Assembly (NCBI GenBank): GCA_937996625.1
Contig: CALKVA010000014.1
Location: 1-50,088, forward strand
Direction: 5' to 3'
Length of the DNA stretch: 50,088 nt
DNA from: UBA5951 sp009936885
Lineage (GTDB): Bacteria > Pseudomonadota > Alphaproteobacteria > Puniceispirillales > Puniceispirillaceae
Shown: positions 16,748 through 25,662 of the stretch, piece by piece
Layout of the letters: each line of letters opens with the position of its first letter
How positions within the stretch are numbered: position 1 is the stretch's first letter
Position numbers and translations under genes: made by a program
Notes under the pieces: generated by a model
Database searches by the model: none
Told to the model about the DNA's origin: nothing
The model's input: the letters and a program-made list of their open reading frames with translations, nothing else

Positions 16748-17689
16748 TTACTGTCTGATACTGTCATGCAGGATATTAAGAAATGCCTCATTTTGTGACA
16801 TGATATTGGTCAGTTCAGGGATATCCATTTGTGCACAACCGATTTTTGTAACGGCATAGGCGGCACAATAATTGGAAAAAGAGGCTGCGTCTGTCAGACT
16901 AAGTTGTTTGCTACGCGCAAAAGCAAGAGCGGCAATTACGGTATCTCCAGCGCCTGTAACATCATAAACTTCGCTAGAAATTATACCAAAATCCTGTTTT
17001 TTATCAGCGCTATATAGTGACATTCCGTCAGCTGATTTGGTAAGAAGACATGCATCAGCGCCCGCATTCTGCATTGACAATCCTACCTTGGCATCTATGT
17101 GCATATCTGGTTTTTCTAAGGTTGCAAGTCTCAGCTCTTTAATATTTGGTTTAATCAAAAAGCAATTTTTATATTTACCAAAATCTGACCCTTTCGGATC
17201 GACATAGGTTTCAACTTTTTTTTGCTTTAACGCATATAAAAAATCACCCAGAAATGGCAGCAAGCCCTTGTCATAATCACTTATAATGACCTGATCCCTC
17301 GGATTGATCTGTGATACTATGGATGTAAGAGCATCATTGCTAATAGGTAAAGATTTTTTTTCTTCATCAATTCTTACTACCTGCTGACCCCCAGCCAGAA
17401 TACGCGTTTTGCGAGTAGATATTTCAGATGTTTGAAAATTATGGACGTCAATCTGTCGATTTAGAAGTAGCCTTTTAATTGTCTCGCCAGCGTCATCAGA
17501 AGCAAAGCTTGTCCAGACTTTTACCTTTGTTTTAAAATCAGATAATACACTTGCAACATTACCAGCACCGCCAAGCCTGTTTTCTTGGGAGCGTATGTTA
17601 ACAATTGGCACTGGCGCTTCTGGGGAAACCCTTTCGACGCTTCCATTTATGTAACAATCAAGGATAATGTCTCCGATTACATGGATCAT
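16748..17689 (-). CDS. hldA: D-glycero-beta-D-manno-heptose-7-phosphate kinase
   Basis: A 313-residue PfkB/ribokinase-family kinase. It begins MIHVIGDIILDCYINGSV and has the heptose-kinase-specific ERVSPEAPVPIV (19-30), the substrate loop LGGAGNVA (39-46) and the anion-hole/catalytic DVTGAGDT (243-250, base Asp249). It phosphorylates heptose-7-phosphate at C1 for ADP-heptose. It corresponds to the N-terminal half of enteric HldE and is followed by hldC. No gmhA, gmhB or rfaD is in the window. Confidence 0.92.
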   Translation of the reverse strand: MIHVIGDIILDCYINGSVERVSPEAPVPIVNIRSQENRLGGAGNVASVLSDFKTKVKVWTSFASDDAGETIKRLLLNRQIDVHNFQTSEISTRKTRILAGGQQVVRIDEEKKSLPISNDALTSIVSQINPRDQVIISDYDKGLLPFLGDFLYALKQKKVETYVDPKGSDFGKYKNCFLIKPNIKELRLATLEKPDMHIDAKVGLSMQNAGADACLLTKSADGMSLYSADKKQDFGIISSEVYDVTGAGDTVIAALAFARSKQLSLTDAASFSNYCAAYAVTKIGCAQMDIPELTNIMSQNEAFLNILHDSIRQ

Positions 17690-17717
17690 AGCTAATCTCG
17701 ATTTAGAGGGTTTATGA

Positions 17718-17740
17718 ACAGGTTTCTAAAGGCAACCTGT
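17718..17740. other. Hairpin in the hldA / epimerase divergent gap
   Basis: ACAGGTT (17718-17724) and AACCTGT (17734-17740) form a perfect 7-bp stem with a 9-base loop. On the plus strand it is followed by CATTTTTAT. It lies in the 239-bp divergent region, 29 bases upstream of hldA, so it may fold in the hldA leader or be an operator-like palindrome. Nothing else is evident in this gap. Confidence 0.35.
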
Positions 17741-17928
17741 CATTTTTATGATCCTATTTCAACGATAAATCGATTATTTTAACTATTTTCGAAATCACAG
17801 CCCCTAATACTCGTATAGATTTTCTTGGCAGATTCAAGGTACATCCTCCACCTCATACAAGATAAAAATTGGAATTAGGTGTCTATTATTGTAAGGATAA
17901 AACAGTTTTTACCAGATAAAGGGCTAAT

Positions 17929-18936
17929 ATGAACATTATCATTACGGGAGCTGCTGGTTTTATCGGAATGCATGTTTGCAAAAATTTACTCGATAGCGGA
18001 CATAGCATAACTGGTCTCGATAATCTTAATGCTTATTATGATCAAACCCTAAAGCAGAAAAGACTAGAATGCCTAACACAGTTTGAGGATTTCACGTTCT
18101 ATAAGCAGGATATCGCTGACAAAGAAGCGATCATGGAGATTTTTGCTGAGGTACGAGCAGACTGTGTCATTAATCTTGCAGCGCAAGCAGGCGTGAGATA
18201 TAGCCTGATTGACCCAGACGCCTACGCAAATAGTAATCTTACTGGCTTTTTAAATATACTTGAAGCATGCAGACAACAGGAAATATCGCATCTTATCTAT
18301 GCTAGTTCATCCTCAATTTATGGCTCAAATGACGAGAAACCATTTAAAGAAACACATAACACAGATCATCCAGTATCATTATATGGTGCAACAAAAAAAG
18401 CCAATGAAGTAATGGCTCACAGCTATAGTCATTTATTCCAGCTTCCAACCACCGGACTTCGGTTTTTTACTGTCTATGGTCCATGGGGGCGCCCCGATAT
18501 GGCACTGTTCTTATTTACCAAAGCCATTCTTGAGAACAAACCAATCGATATTTATAATCACGGCAAGATGATACGAGATTTCACCTATATTGATGATGTG
18601 GTTCAGGCTATTAACCGCCTAGTTGAAACCCCTGCAACCGCTAATGCTGATTATAATACCTACAAGCCAGATGCCAGCACGAGTAATAGCCCGTGGCGTA
18701 TTTATAATATCGGTAATGGAAGTCCGACACCGCTGATGGATTATATTTCTGCGCTTGAAAAAGCATTAGGCAGAACGGCTGAGAAGAACTTTATTCCTGT
18801 CCAACCAGGAGATGTATTAGCAACTGCTGCGGACACAACAAAGCTAGAAAATTGGACTGGGTTTAAGCCAAACACGTCTGTAGAGCAAGGGGTAGAAAAT
18901 TTCGTAAAATGGTATGTGTCTTACTATAATAATTAA
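17929..18936 (+). CDS. UDP-glucuronate 4-epimerase-type sugar nucleotide epimerase
   Basis: A 335-residue extended short-chain dehydrogenase. It has the NAD motif GAAGFIG (7-13), DNLNAYYDQTLKQKRL (31-46) typical of UDP-glucuronate 4-epimerases, AQAGVRYSLIDPDAYANSN (85-103), the catalytic Ser in YASSSSIYG and YxxxK (Tyr152, Lys156). It interconverts UDP-glucuronate and UDP-galacturonate. Galacturonate is a common LPS core or capsule sugar in alphaproteobacteria, which fits the adjacent heptose genes. UDP-glucose 4-epimerase activity is an alternative. Confidence 0.88.
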   Translation: MNIIITGAAGFIGMHVCKNLLDSGHSITGLDNLNAYYDQTLKQKRLECLTQFEDFTFYKQDIADKEAIMEIFAEVRADCVINLAAQAGVRYSLIDPDAYANSNLTGFLNILEACRQQEISHLIYASSSSIYGSNDEKPFKETHNTDHPVSLYGATKKANEVMAHSYSHLFQLPTTGLRFFTVYGPWGRPDMALFLFTKAILENKPIDIYNHGKMIRDFTYIDDVVQAINRLVETPATANADYNTYKPDASTSNSPWRIYNIGNGSPTPLMDYISALEKALGRTAEKNFIPVQPGDVLATAADTTKLENWTGFKPNTSVEQGVENFVKWYVSYYNN

Positions 18937-18939
18937 GCA

Positions 18940-18977
18940 GCATTTATTACTATCAGATGAATTAGTAACAGAAATGC
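18940..18977 (+). terminator. Possible terminator after the epimerase gene
   Basis: Outer stem GCATTT/AAATGC (18940-18945 and 18972-18977) and inner stem TTACT/AGTAA (18947-18951 and 18964-18968) form an interrupted hairpin directly after the epimerase stop, followed by GTTCATTTTA. The stem is AT-rich and imperfect. Confidence 0.35.
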
Positions 18978-19001
18978 GTTCATTTTAGGAGAACTGAGAC
19001 G

Positions 19002-20489
19002 ATGAGCAGAGTTTATCTTTCGATTGATCAAGGAACTACAAGCAGCAGAGCGATTGTTTTTAATCTTGATACTGGTGACATTATTGCTCACGCACAAAAA
19101 GAATTTACTCAGTACTTCCCAAATTCTGGATGGGTTGAACATGATGGGGATGAAATCTGGGATTCCGTTTGTAGCGTTGCCAATCAGGCTCTCTTGGAGG
19201 CCGAAAAAGCTGGTGCTAATGTTGTTGGAATTGGCATAACCAATCAGCGCGAAACAACCCTAATTTGGGATCGCAAATCAGGCACGCCTATTCATAGGGC
19301 CATTGTTTGGCAAGATAGGCGCACCTCCAAACAATGTCAGGCGCTTATTGCAAATGGGCGTGAGGACGAAATAGCGGATAAAGCAGGTCTTGTTATCGAT
19401 CCTTATTTTAGCGCTTCAAAAATTGCTTGGATTCTTGATAATGTAGACGGCGCAAGAGCACGCGCTGAAAAAGGTGAGCTTGCATTTGGCACTATTGAGA
19501 CATTTTTAATATGGCGTCTTACTAATGGTAAGCGGCATATCAGCGATGCAACAAACGCTTCTCGAACAAGCCTCTTAAACATAAAAACAGCAAAATGGGA
19601 CAAAAAATTATGTGCGTTATTTAATGTGCCCATGGCTGTTCTTCCAGAAATCACAGATTGCGCTGGAAATTTAGGAAGCGCAAAAGTAGGCCTTACAAAA
19701 CAGCTGCCTATTTTATCAGCTATTGGAGATCAGCAAAGTGCGGCTGTTGGTCAAGCCTGCTTTTATCCAGGCACTGTTAAAGCTACTTTCGGCACTGGTT
19801 GCTTTGTTATTTTAAATACGGGAGAGAAAATCGTAAAATCATCAAATCGGTTATTAACAACCATTGGATTGCAAATTAATCAGAAGCAAACTTATGCAAT
19901 GGAAGGCTCGATTTTTATTGCTGGCGCTGTTGTCCAATGGCTTCGCGATGGGATTGGCCTACTAGATGATGCAAGGCAGTCTGAAAAAATTGTCTCTGAG
20001 CTTAAAAGCAATCATGGTCTTTATATGGTTCCCGCATTTACCGGACTAGGTGCACCTTACTGGTCACCTGACGCAAGAGGGGCAATTTATGGAATTACCA
20101 GAGATACAGGCCCAGAGCATTTTATAAGAGCGGCACTTGAAGCAGTTGCTTATCAGACAAATGATTTAATATCCGCTATGGCACAAGATGGCGTGAGCCC
20201 CACTAATCTGAAAGTCGATGGCGGAATGGCCGCCAATAATTGGCTAATGCAATTTTTATCAGACATTATAGATATTACGGTTGAACGTCCCTCGCAATTA
20301 GAAACAACCGCCCTTGGCGCAGCGATGTTAGCTGGAGTAGCAGATGGCAGATTTAGTGCTATTGAGGATACTGCGTTATCATGGAATCTTGATAGACGCT
20401 TCCATTCAAATATGGTGCCTTCTACCCGCCGAAATTTAACTTCTGGCTGGTATCAATCTGTTATGAAAACACGATTATCTGTTTCATAA
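19002..20489 (+). CDS. glpK: Glycerol kinase
   Basis: A 495-residue FGGY-family kinase of normal length. The N-terminal phosphate-1 motif is SIDQGTTSSRAIVFN. GIGITNQRETTLIWDRKSGTPI follows, with IVWQDRRT and the C-terminal MVPAFTGLGAPYWSPDARG and ALEAVAYQTNDL, all diagnostic of GlpK. It phosphorylates glycerol to glycerol-3-phosphate in the cytoplasm. The ATG is preceded by TAGGAGAA. No glpF, glpD or glpR is adjacent, so it stands alone next to the glucoside locus; glycerol from glycosylglycerols is one possible source. Confidence 0.96.
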   Translation: MSRVYLSIDQGTTSSRAIVFNLDTGDIIAHAQKEFTQYFPNSGWVEHDGDEIWDSVCSVANQALLEAEKAGANVVGIGITNQRETTLIWDRKSGTPIHRAIVWQDRRTSKQCQALIANGREDEIADKAGLVIDPYFSASKIAWILDNVDGARARAEKGELAFGTIETFLIWRLTNGKRHISDATNASRTSLLNIKTAKWDKKLCALFNVPMAVLPEITDCAGNLGSAKVGLTKQLPILSAIGDQQSAAVGQACFYPGTVKATFGTGCFVILNTGEKIVKSSNRLLTTIGLQINQKQTYAMEGSIFIAGAVVQWLRDGIGLLDDARQSEKIVSELKSNHGLYMVPAFTGLGAPYWSPDARGAIYGITRDTGPEHFIRAALEAVAYQTNDLISAMAQDGVSPTNLKVDGGMAANNWLMQFLSDIIDITVERPSQLETTALGAAMLAGVADGRFSAIEDTALSWNLDRRFHSNMVPSTRRNLTSGWYQSVMKTRLSVS

Positions 20490-20534
20490 ATTGCATTTAC
20501 TAGTGATAGCATAACGCGGTTTCAAAAATGGGTA

Positions 20535-21686
20535 TCATTTTGAGCTTGGTGGCGCTAATTGTTTTGATGCTGCAAATATAATAGCTGTTAATAGCATTAA
20601 TATAACAAAAACAGAGGCCATAGATGTATATTCGGCAACAAGGCCTAGTACTGGTGGGCCAAGCAGAAATCCACTATATCCAAGTGTAGAAACGCTTGCA
20701 ATTGCTGCCCCTGGCGACACTGAAGGTTCTTCAGCTGCTCTGCTAAAACAAACTGGAATTAAAATAGCATAACCCGCACCCATAAGAGCGAGACCGCACA
20801 ATATAACAGGATAATAACCAGACGATAACACAAGGGCTGCGCCCAAAAAAGCAGTGAGCGCAGATGCTCTTCCTGTTGATACCTTGCCTAATAATGCGAT
20901 GATTCTATCACCCATCAGGCGAAACATCACCATTGCTAGCGAGAATATAGCAAATCCAAGGGCGGCATCTGCCTGACTTGCTTGGGTTACCAGCACTAAA
21001 TACAAAGCACTCCAATCTGCAACGCCGCCTTCTCCAAGAGAAGAGCAAAAGGCAATAAGGCCAACAGCCATCAGTGATTTTTTTGGGATTGCAAATTGGC
21101 TAAAAAATGCTTCTGACTGTTTAATTTCTGAGCGCCACCCACTCATTAAAATAATCCCCAATATGGGAATTAAGAAAAATGCTCCTAGATAAAAATTTGC
21201 CTGAATAGACATTCCTTTTGAAGCAGCGCTAAATCCTAAAATAGCGCCCATACCAGCTCCAAGACTAAACATTGCATGGAAGGATGATAAAACTTGTTTT
21301 TTATATCGCTTTTGAACTTCGCTTGCCCAAACATTCATCGCGATATCAAGCCCGCCATTAAACATCCCGAATAAAAACAGGAATAGCCCAAAAAAAAGTA
21401 TATTACTGGCCAGCGGCAAACATACAAAAACAGTCAGGCAGGAAAAAGACAGTATCTTGGATATGGTAACCGCGCCAAATCTGTCGGAGAGATACCCAGA
21501 ACACGGAAATGAGAGAATAGCCCCGAATGCCAGAATAAATAAAAACCCGCCTAATGCTGCAGGGCTCAACTCAAATCGAATAACAAAAGCAGGGATTCGA
21601 GATGCCCATATCCCAAAAGTGCTTCCACTTAAAATAAAAGCACTCGCAACCATCACCCAGTCTTTGGAAAATCTAGATACACTCAT
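20535..21686 (-). CDS. MFS transporter, YbjJ-like
   Basis: A 383-residue twelve-helix major facilitator beginning MSVSRFSKDWVMVASAFILS. The first cytoplasmic loop (GYLSDRFGA) is the family's G-x-x-x-D-R-x-G motif, and NGGLDIAMNVWASEVQKRY resembles the YbjJ subgroup. The frame is open upstream to 21851, but that part overlaps the GH1 gene and adds no helices. The ATG at 21684-21686 lies 7 bp after the GH1 stop and gives the normal start. It is the last gene of the glucoside operon and probably carries a sugar or a hydrolysis product. Confidence 0.83.
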   Translation of the reverse strand: MSVSRFSKDWVMVASAFILSGSTFGIWASRIPAFVIRFELSPAALGGFLFILAFGAILSFPCSGYLSDRFGAVTISKILSFSCLTVFVCLPLASNILFFGLFLFLFGMFNGGLDIAMNVWASEVQKRYKKQVLSSFHAMFSLGAGMGAILGFSAASKGMSIQANFYLGAFFLIPILGIILMSGWRSEIKQSEAFFSQFAIPKKSLMAVGLIAFCSSLGEGGVADWSALYLVLVTQASQADAALGFAIFSLAMVMFRLMGDRIIALLGKVSTGRASALTAFLGAALVLSSGYYPVILCGLALMGAGYAILIPVCFSRAAEEPSVSPGAAIASVSTLGYSGFLLGPPVLGLVAEYTSMASVFVILMLLTAIIFAASKQLAPPSSK

Positions 21687-21693
21687 CCAACTG

Positions 21694-23034
21694 TTACGGT
21701 CGATTAGCAAGGGCATTTTGCCAAGCAAGATAACTAGATTTAGGAGTTCTTTTCTGGGTGCTAAAATCAACATGAACGACACCAAATCGCTTGGCATATC
21801 CAAACGCCCATTCATAATTATCCAGAAGAGACCATGCAAAATAACCCGCAAGATGAACCCCTTGCGCTTTTAAATCAGCTATTCGTTCAAGATGGCTGTT
21901 GAAATAATCAATTCTGTCCAAATCCTGAAAATTGCCTTGCCGAATATCATCTGCTGCAGCCATTCCATTTTCAGTTATATAATGAGGCAAATCAGGGGCG
22001 TAATTTGTTGTACGTTTGATAAAATGTGTTAGCCCCTCTGGCGCTATCTCCCAGCCCATATCTGTCTTGGGCAAGTTGCCTCTTACGCATTTAAATCCTA
22101 TATTAGGCTCTGATTTATCTGGTTGTATCAAAGAGCGCGTATAATAATTAGTGCCCACCCAATCAAGAGGCTCCATAATTATTGCCATATCATTGATATA
22201 GTTATCTGGCATATGACCGTCAAATAAAGTTAATACCTCTTCAGGATATGTCCCGTTAAAAATAGACTCATCAAACCATCGATTATAAATACCATCAAAT
22301 AGATGGGTTGAATTTGCAGCCTCTTCTGTATCATCAAATGGGACTGCATATTCTTTATTCAAAACACAACCAAGATAGTTATGGTTATGTGAGCGCATAA
22401 CCTGAATAGAAAGACCATGTGCTAACTGGATATAATGCATGGATCTTGCGGCAGCAGAAATAGATTGAACTCCCGGCGCGTGGTGCCCCCAATAATGACT
22501 TAGCCAAGACACACACCAAGGCTCGTTAATAGGTGCTATTGAGAAAAGCCTATCGCCAAAATGGCGCATTACTAAATCTGTATAATCTGCAAAATAGTTT
22601 GCAGTATCACGCATCTGCCAGCCACCTTTTTGGGCATACCTTGCGGGTAGATCCCAGTGATATAAGGTCGCAAATGGCTGAATGCCTCTCTCTAACATAC
22701 CGTCGATTAATCTGTCATAGAATGCTATTCCATCTGGATTTACTGTCTTTGCATTCTCCGGGAGAAGCCGTGGCCATGAAAACGAAAAACGATAGGCTTT
22801 AAAGCCAGCATCACGCACCAAATCTAAATCTGATTCCCAAAGATGATAATGGTCACAGGCAATAGAACCGTCATCATTGTTAAAAACACGGCCAGATTGT
22901 TTTGCAAATTCATCCCAGTGCGACAAACCACAATTTCCAAAGTCAGAGCCTTCAATCTGGTAAGAGGATGTAGCAACACCAAATAAGAAATCATTCGGTA
23001 ATCTTTGAATATGTGTATCAAGTGATAAGGACAT
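21694..23034 (-). CDS. GH1 beta-glucosidase
   Basis: A 446-residue TIM-barrel glycosidase of family GH1, full length. FLFGVATSSYQIEG (17-30) is the N-terminal signature. The acid/base is Glu171 in INEPWC and the nucleophile is Glu355 in YITENGMA. It lacks a signal peptide, so it acts on imported beta-glucosides or oligosaccharides in the cytoplasm. It sits 12 bp after the ABC ATPase gene, adding a beta-specific enzyme to an alpha-glucoside-type operon. Other GH1 activities (galactosidase, phospho-glucosidase) cannot be excluded, but there is no PTS nearby. Confidence 0.92.
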   Translation of the reverse strand: MSLSLDTHIQRLPNDFLFGVATSSYQIEGSDFGNCGLSHWDEFAKQSGRVFNNDDGSIACDHYHLWESDLDLVRDAGFKAYRFSFSWPRLLPENAKTVNPDGIAFYDRLIDGMLERGIQPFATLYHWDLPARYAQKGGWQMRDTANYFADYTDLVMRHFGDRLFSIAPINEPWCVSWLSHYWGHHAPGVQSISAAARSMHYIQLAHGLSIQVMRSHNHNYLGCVLNKEYAVPFDDTEEAANSTHLFDGIYNRWFDESIFNGTYPEEVLTLFDGHMPDNYINDMAIIMEPLDWVGTNYYTRSLIQPDKSEPNIGFKCVRGNLPKTDMGWEIAPEGLTHFIKRTTNYAPDLPHYITENGMAAADDIRQGNFQDLDRIDYFNSHLERIADLKAQGVHLAGYFAWSLLDNYEWAFGYAKRFGVVHVDFSTQKRTPKSSYLAWQNALANRP

Positions 23035-23046
23035 GCTTTTTAGGAA

Positions 23047-24108
23047 CTAAAAAAGATGCGCTTTAGAGGCATCAAAGCTAAAATTCATTTCTTGACCAAC
23101 CGTTATTTCCGGGGTTTCATTGGTTACAAAGCGAAATGGAAGTTTTTTCTCTACTGTAATAAGCTCAACTATTGTTTCAATTCCCAATTTTTCAATTAGT
23201 GTAATCTGACCTTTTAAGATACCTTTCGGATCAATCTGCAGATGTTGCGGCCTAATACCAAGTCGAACTTCGTCTGATTTACCTTTTTGAGAAGAAACTA
23301 GCTTTATATTTTTAAGATCAAGGCTATCCCCTCTAAAATCTGCTTTGCCTATATCTTTGCCCACATTCGTTATTGTACCATCAAAGAAATTCATTTTTGG
23401 CGACCCTAAAAAGCCCGCGACAAACTCATTGGCAGGATGATTAAACAAGTCCATCGGAGCGCCTATTTGCATGACCTCTCCATCTTTTAATACTACTATC
23501 TTGTCTGCGAGTGTCATCGCCTCTATCTGGTCATGGGTTACATAAATGGTAGTTGCGCCAAGATGATGATGAAGTTTTGCTATCTCAACTCTGGTATCAT
23601 GCCTTAATGCAGCGTCTAAATTGGATAATGGCTCATCAAATAAAAACACCTCTGGATTACGAACGATGGCTCGCCCGATTGCAACACGTTGACGCTGGCC
23701 ACCTGATAAAGCAGCTGGCCTGCGTTCCAAAAGATGCTCCATCTGCAAAATCTTAGCCGCTCTATCCACACGGTCTTTGACCTCAGATTTTGTCATACCC
23801 TGAAGATTTAGGGAGAACGCCATGTTATTAAAAACAGTCATATGAGGATAAAGCGCATAGGATTGAAATACCATCGCTATTCCACGTTTTGACGGCGGCA
23901 AATCTGTTACCGATTTATCCGCTATATCAATCTCGCCACTTGAGAGTGTTTCAAGGCCAGCAATTAGCCGAAGTAGCGTTGATTTACCGCATCCTGAAGG
24001 ACCCACAAATACAACAAACTCCCCTTTTTCGATCTCCAAGTTGACATTCTGTATAACCTCTGTTTTTCCAAAGGATTTATACACATTTTTTAGCTCAACC
24101 TGTGTCAT
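23047..24108 (-). CDS. aglK: ABC sugar transporter ATPase (AglK/MalK/UgpC family)
   Basis: A 353-residue ATPase of the carbohydrate-uptake class. Walker A is GPSGCGKST (36-44), the Q-loop is FQSYALYPHM, the signature is LSGGQRQR (134-141), Walker B is VFLFDEP and the H-loop follows YVTHD. The C-terminal quarter is the TOBE/regulatory domain (GIRPQHL). It energises the AglFG-type permease pair. Its start codon directly abuts the stop of the alpha-glucosidase gene, matching the aglA-aglK order of Sinorhizobium. MalK-type ATPases often serve several importers. Confidence 0.9.
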   Translation of the reverse strand: MTQVELKNVYKSFGKTEVIQNVNLEIEKGEFVVFVGPSGCGKSTLLRLIAGLETLSSGEIDIADKSVTDLPPSKRGIAMVFQSYALYPHMTVFNNMAFSLNLQGMTKSEVKDRVDRAAKILQMEHLLERRPAALSGGQRQRVAIGRAIVRNPEVFLFDEPLSNLDAALRHDTRVEIAKLHHHLGATTIYVTHDQIEAMTLADKIVVLKDGEVMQIGAPMDLFNHPANEFVAGFLGSPKMNFFDGTITNVGKDIGKADFRGDSLDLKNIKLVSSQKGKSDEVRLGIRPQHLQIDPKGILKGQITLIEKLGIETIVELITVEKKLPFRFVTNETPEITVGQEMNFSFDASKAHLF

Positions 24109-25659
24109 TTAGATCTCCTCAAATGAAGCTGTCAAAGTATCAAAATCAAAATAACAACGCAAAGTTTGTTGCTCTGAAATACGGTCAAAAATAATCTGCC
24201 TATCACTTCCCGAAAGCTTAGTCATAGTGTTTGCCTGCATGAATGCAGGTTGGCTTTTACGCCATGCCAAAAATTCAGAGAAAGAATTATAGATGGAATC
24301 TGGTTTCTTAACCTCACCCAAGGCAGCCTGTTTAAAATGCTGTTTTCCAATTGGCAACCATGTTTGATTGGCATCTGAAAAACCGCCATTGGGCGCGCTT
24401 GCATCCCATACCATAGGGGTGCGACATGTATCACGACCAGGGAAGGTAGCTGCAAATTCAATTCCCCACGGATCTTGCATTTTCTCAATAGGAATATCTG
24501 TTACATCTTCTAATGCAAGCTCCTCGCCCTGATATATACATGTAGACCCAATTAAACAGCTCTCTAATTTTAAAAGTAGTAACTGCAAATCTTTACTATC
24601 TTCTCTCTTTACATTTAATGGGGCAATCTGGCGTGAAATTGAACGAGGCACATCATGGTTTGAGAATGCAAAACAAAGCTTCCCCGTACCATTAAATGTG
24701 CTCACAGCGTTATCTATCACGTCCTTCATTTCTTGGATTGTAAGGCCATCCCATTCAAGCAAGTCAAAATTATAAGTCGCATGTAATCTGTTACTCTGGG
24801 TAAAAGTCTCACTCACCTTCATCGCATCATCATTATCACCGTCAACTTCTCCCATAAGAAAACGGCCGTCATAGCTATCAGCGACCTGTCTCATTCGTGA
24901 ACTAAATTCTTGTAATGATGGCTGATTAAGCTGTGCAGAATCATGTAGTTGCCGAAAGAATGGTTGCTGGTCTAATGGCAATGGACCCGGAGAAAACTCT
25001 GGATTAGCCAGATTATTTTTAAAGGGTGGTTTATCTGCATTTATTGTATGGACAGCATCAAGCCTAAAACCATCTACCCCAAAATCGAACCAAAAACGGG
25101 CGATTTCTTCAAAATAATCTAGAACTTTTGGATTGCTAAAATTGAAATTCGGCTGAGACGCCAAGAAATTGTGTAAATAATATTGCTGACGGCGCGGCTC
25201 CCAGCTCCAAGCATAGCCGCCAAAAAATGACAGCCAGTTTGTGGGTGCTGTTCCGTCAGGCATCGCATCTACCCAGTGAAACCAGTCAGCTTTGGCGTTG
25301 TCTTTTGACTGTCTACTCTCCTGAAAATATGGATGCTGGTCAGAGCAATGAGCTGCAACAATATCCACCATTACTTTTATATCTAGCGAATGTGCCTTAG
25401 ATATGAGCCTCTCTAAATCTTTTAAATTTCCATACTCAGGCGCAATATCAAAATAATCTGATACATCATACCCAAAATCTTTCTGAGGTGACTTAAAGAA
25501 AGGGCTAATCCAGATAGCATCTACGCCAAGGTTTGAGATATAATCAAGGCGAGAGGTTATCCCTTGCAAATCTCCTATACCATCCGCGTTTGAATCCTGA
25601 AAGGAGCGCGGATAAATCTGATAGATTATAGCGCTCTCCCACCAATTAAGTTCAGACAT
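24109..25659 (-). CDS. aglA: GH13 alpha-glucosidase
   Basis: A 516-residue GH13 enzyme of the oligo-alpha-glucosidase type. YQIYPRSFQDSNADGIGDLQGI (13-34) is the family start. The nucleophile is Asp201 in GFRLDAV, the acid/base Glu271 in MGEVDGD and the third acidic residue Asp336 in SNHDVPR. No signal peptide: it hydrolyses imported alpha-glucosides such as sucrose, maltose or trehalose, or glucosylglycerol-like solutes. The gene lies 3 bp after the second permease and abuts aglK. The substrate among alpha-glucosides is not settled by the sequence. Confidence 0.9.
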   Translation of the reverse strand: MSELNWWESAIIYQIYPRSFQDSNADGIGDLQGITSRLDYISNLGVDAIWISPFFKSPQKDFGYDVSDYFDIAPEYGNLKDLERLISKAHSLDIKVMVDIVAAHCSDQHPYFQESRQSKDNAKADWFHWVDAMPDGTAPTNWLSFFGGYAWSWEPRRQQYYLHNFLASQPNFNFSNPKVLDYFEEIARFWFDFGVDGFRLDAVHTINADKPPFKNNLANPEFSPGPLPLDQQPFFRQLHDSAQLNQPSLQEFSSRMRQVADSYDGRFLMGEVDGDNDDAMKVSETFTQSNRLHATYNFDLLEWDGLTIQEMKDVIDNAVSTFNGTGKLCFAFSNHDVPRSISRQIAPLNVKREDSKDLQLLLLKLESCLIGSTCIYQGEELALEDVTDIPIEKMQDPWGIEFAATFPGRDTCRTPMVWDASAPNGGFSDANQTWLPIGKQHFKQAALGEVKKPDSIYNSFSEFLAWRKSQPAFMQANTMTKLSGSDRQIIFDRISEQQTLRCYFDFDTLTASFEEI

Positions 25660-25662
25660 TAA

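Noticed and set aside
21687..21851. N-terminal extension of the YbjJ-like MFS protein
   Set aside because: It overlaps the GH1 gene in another frame and adds no helix; the ATG ending at 21686 fits the family.
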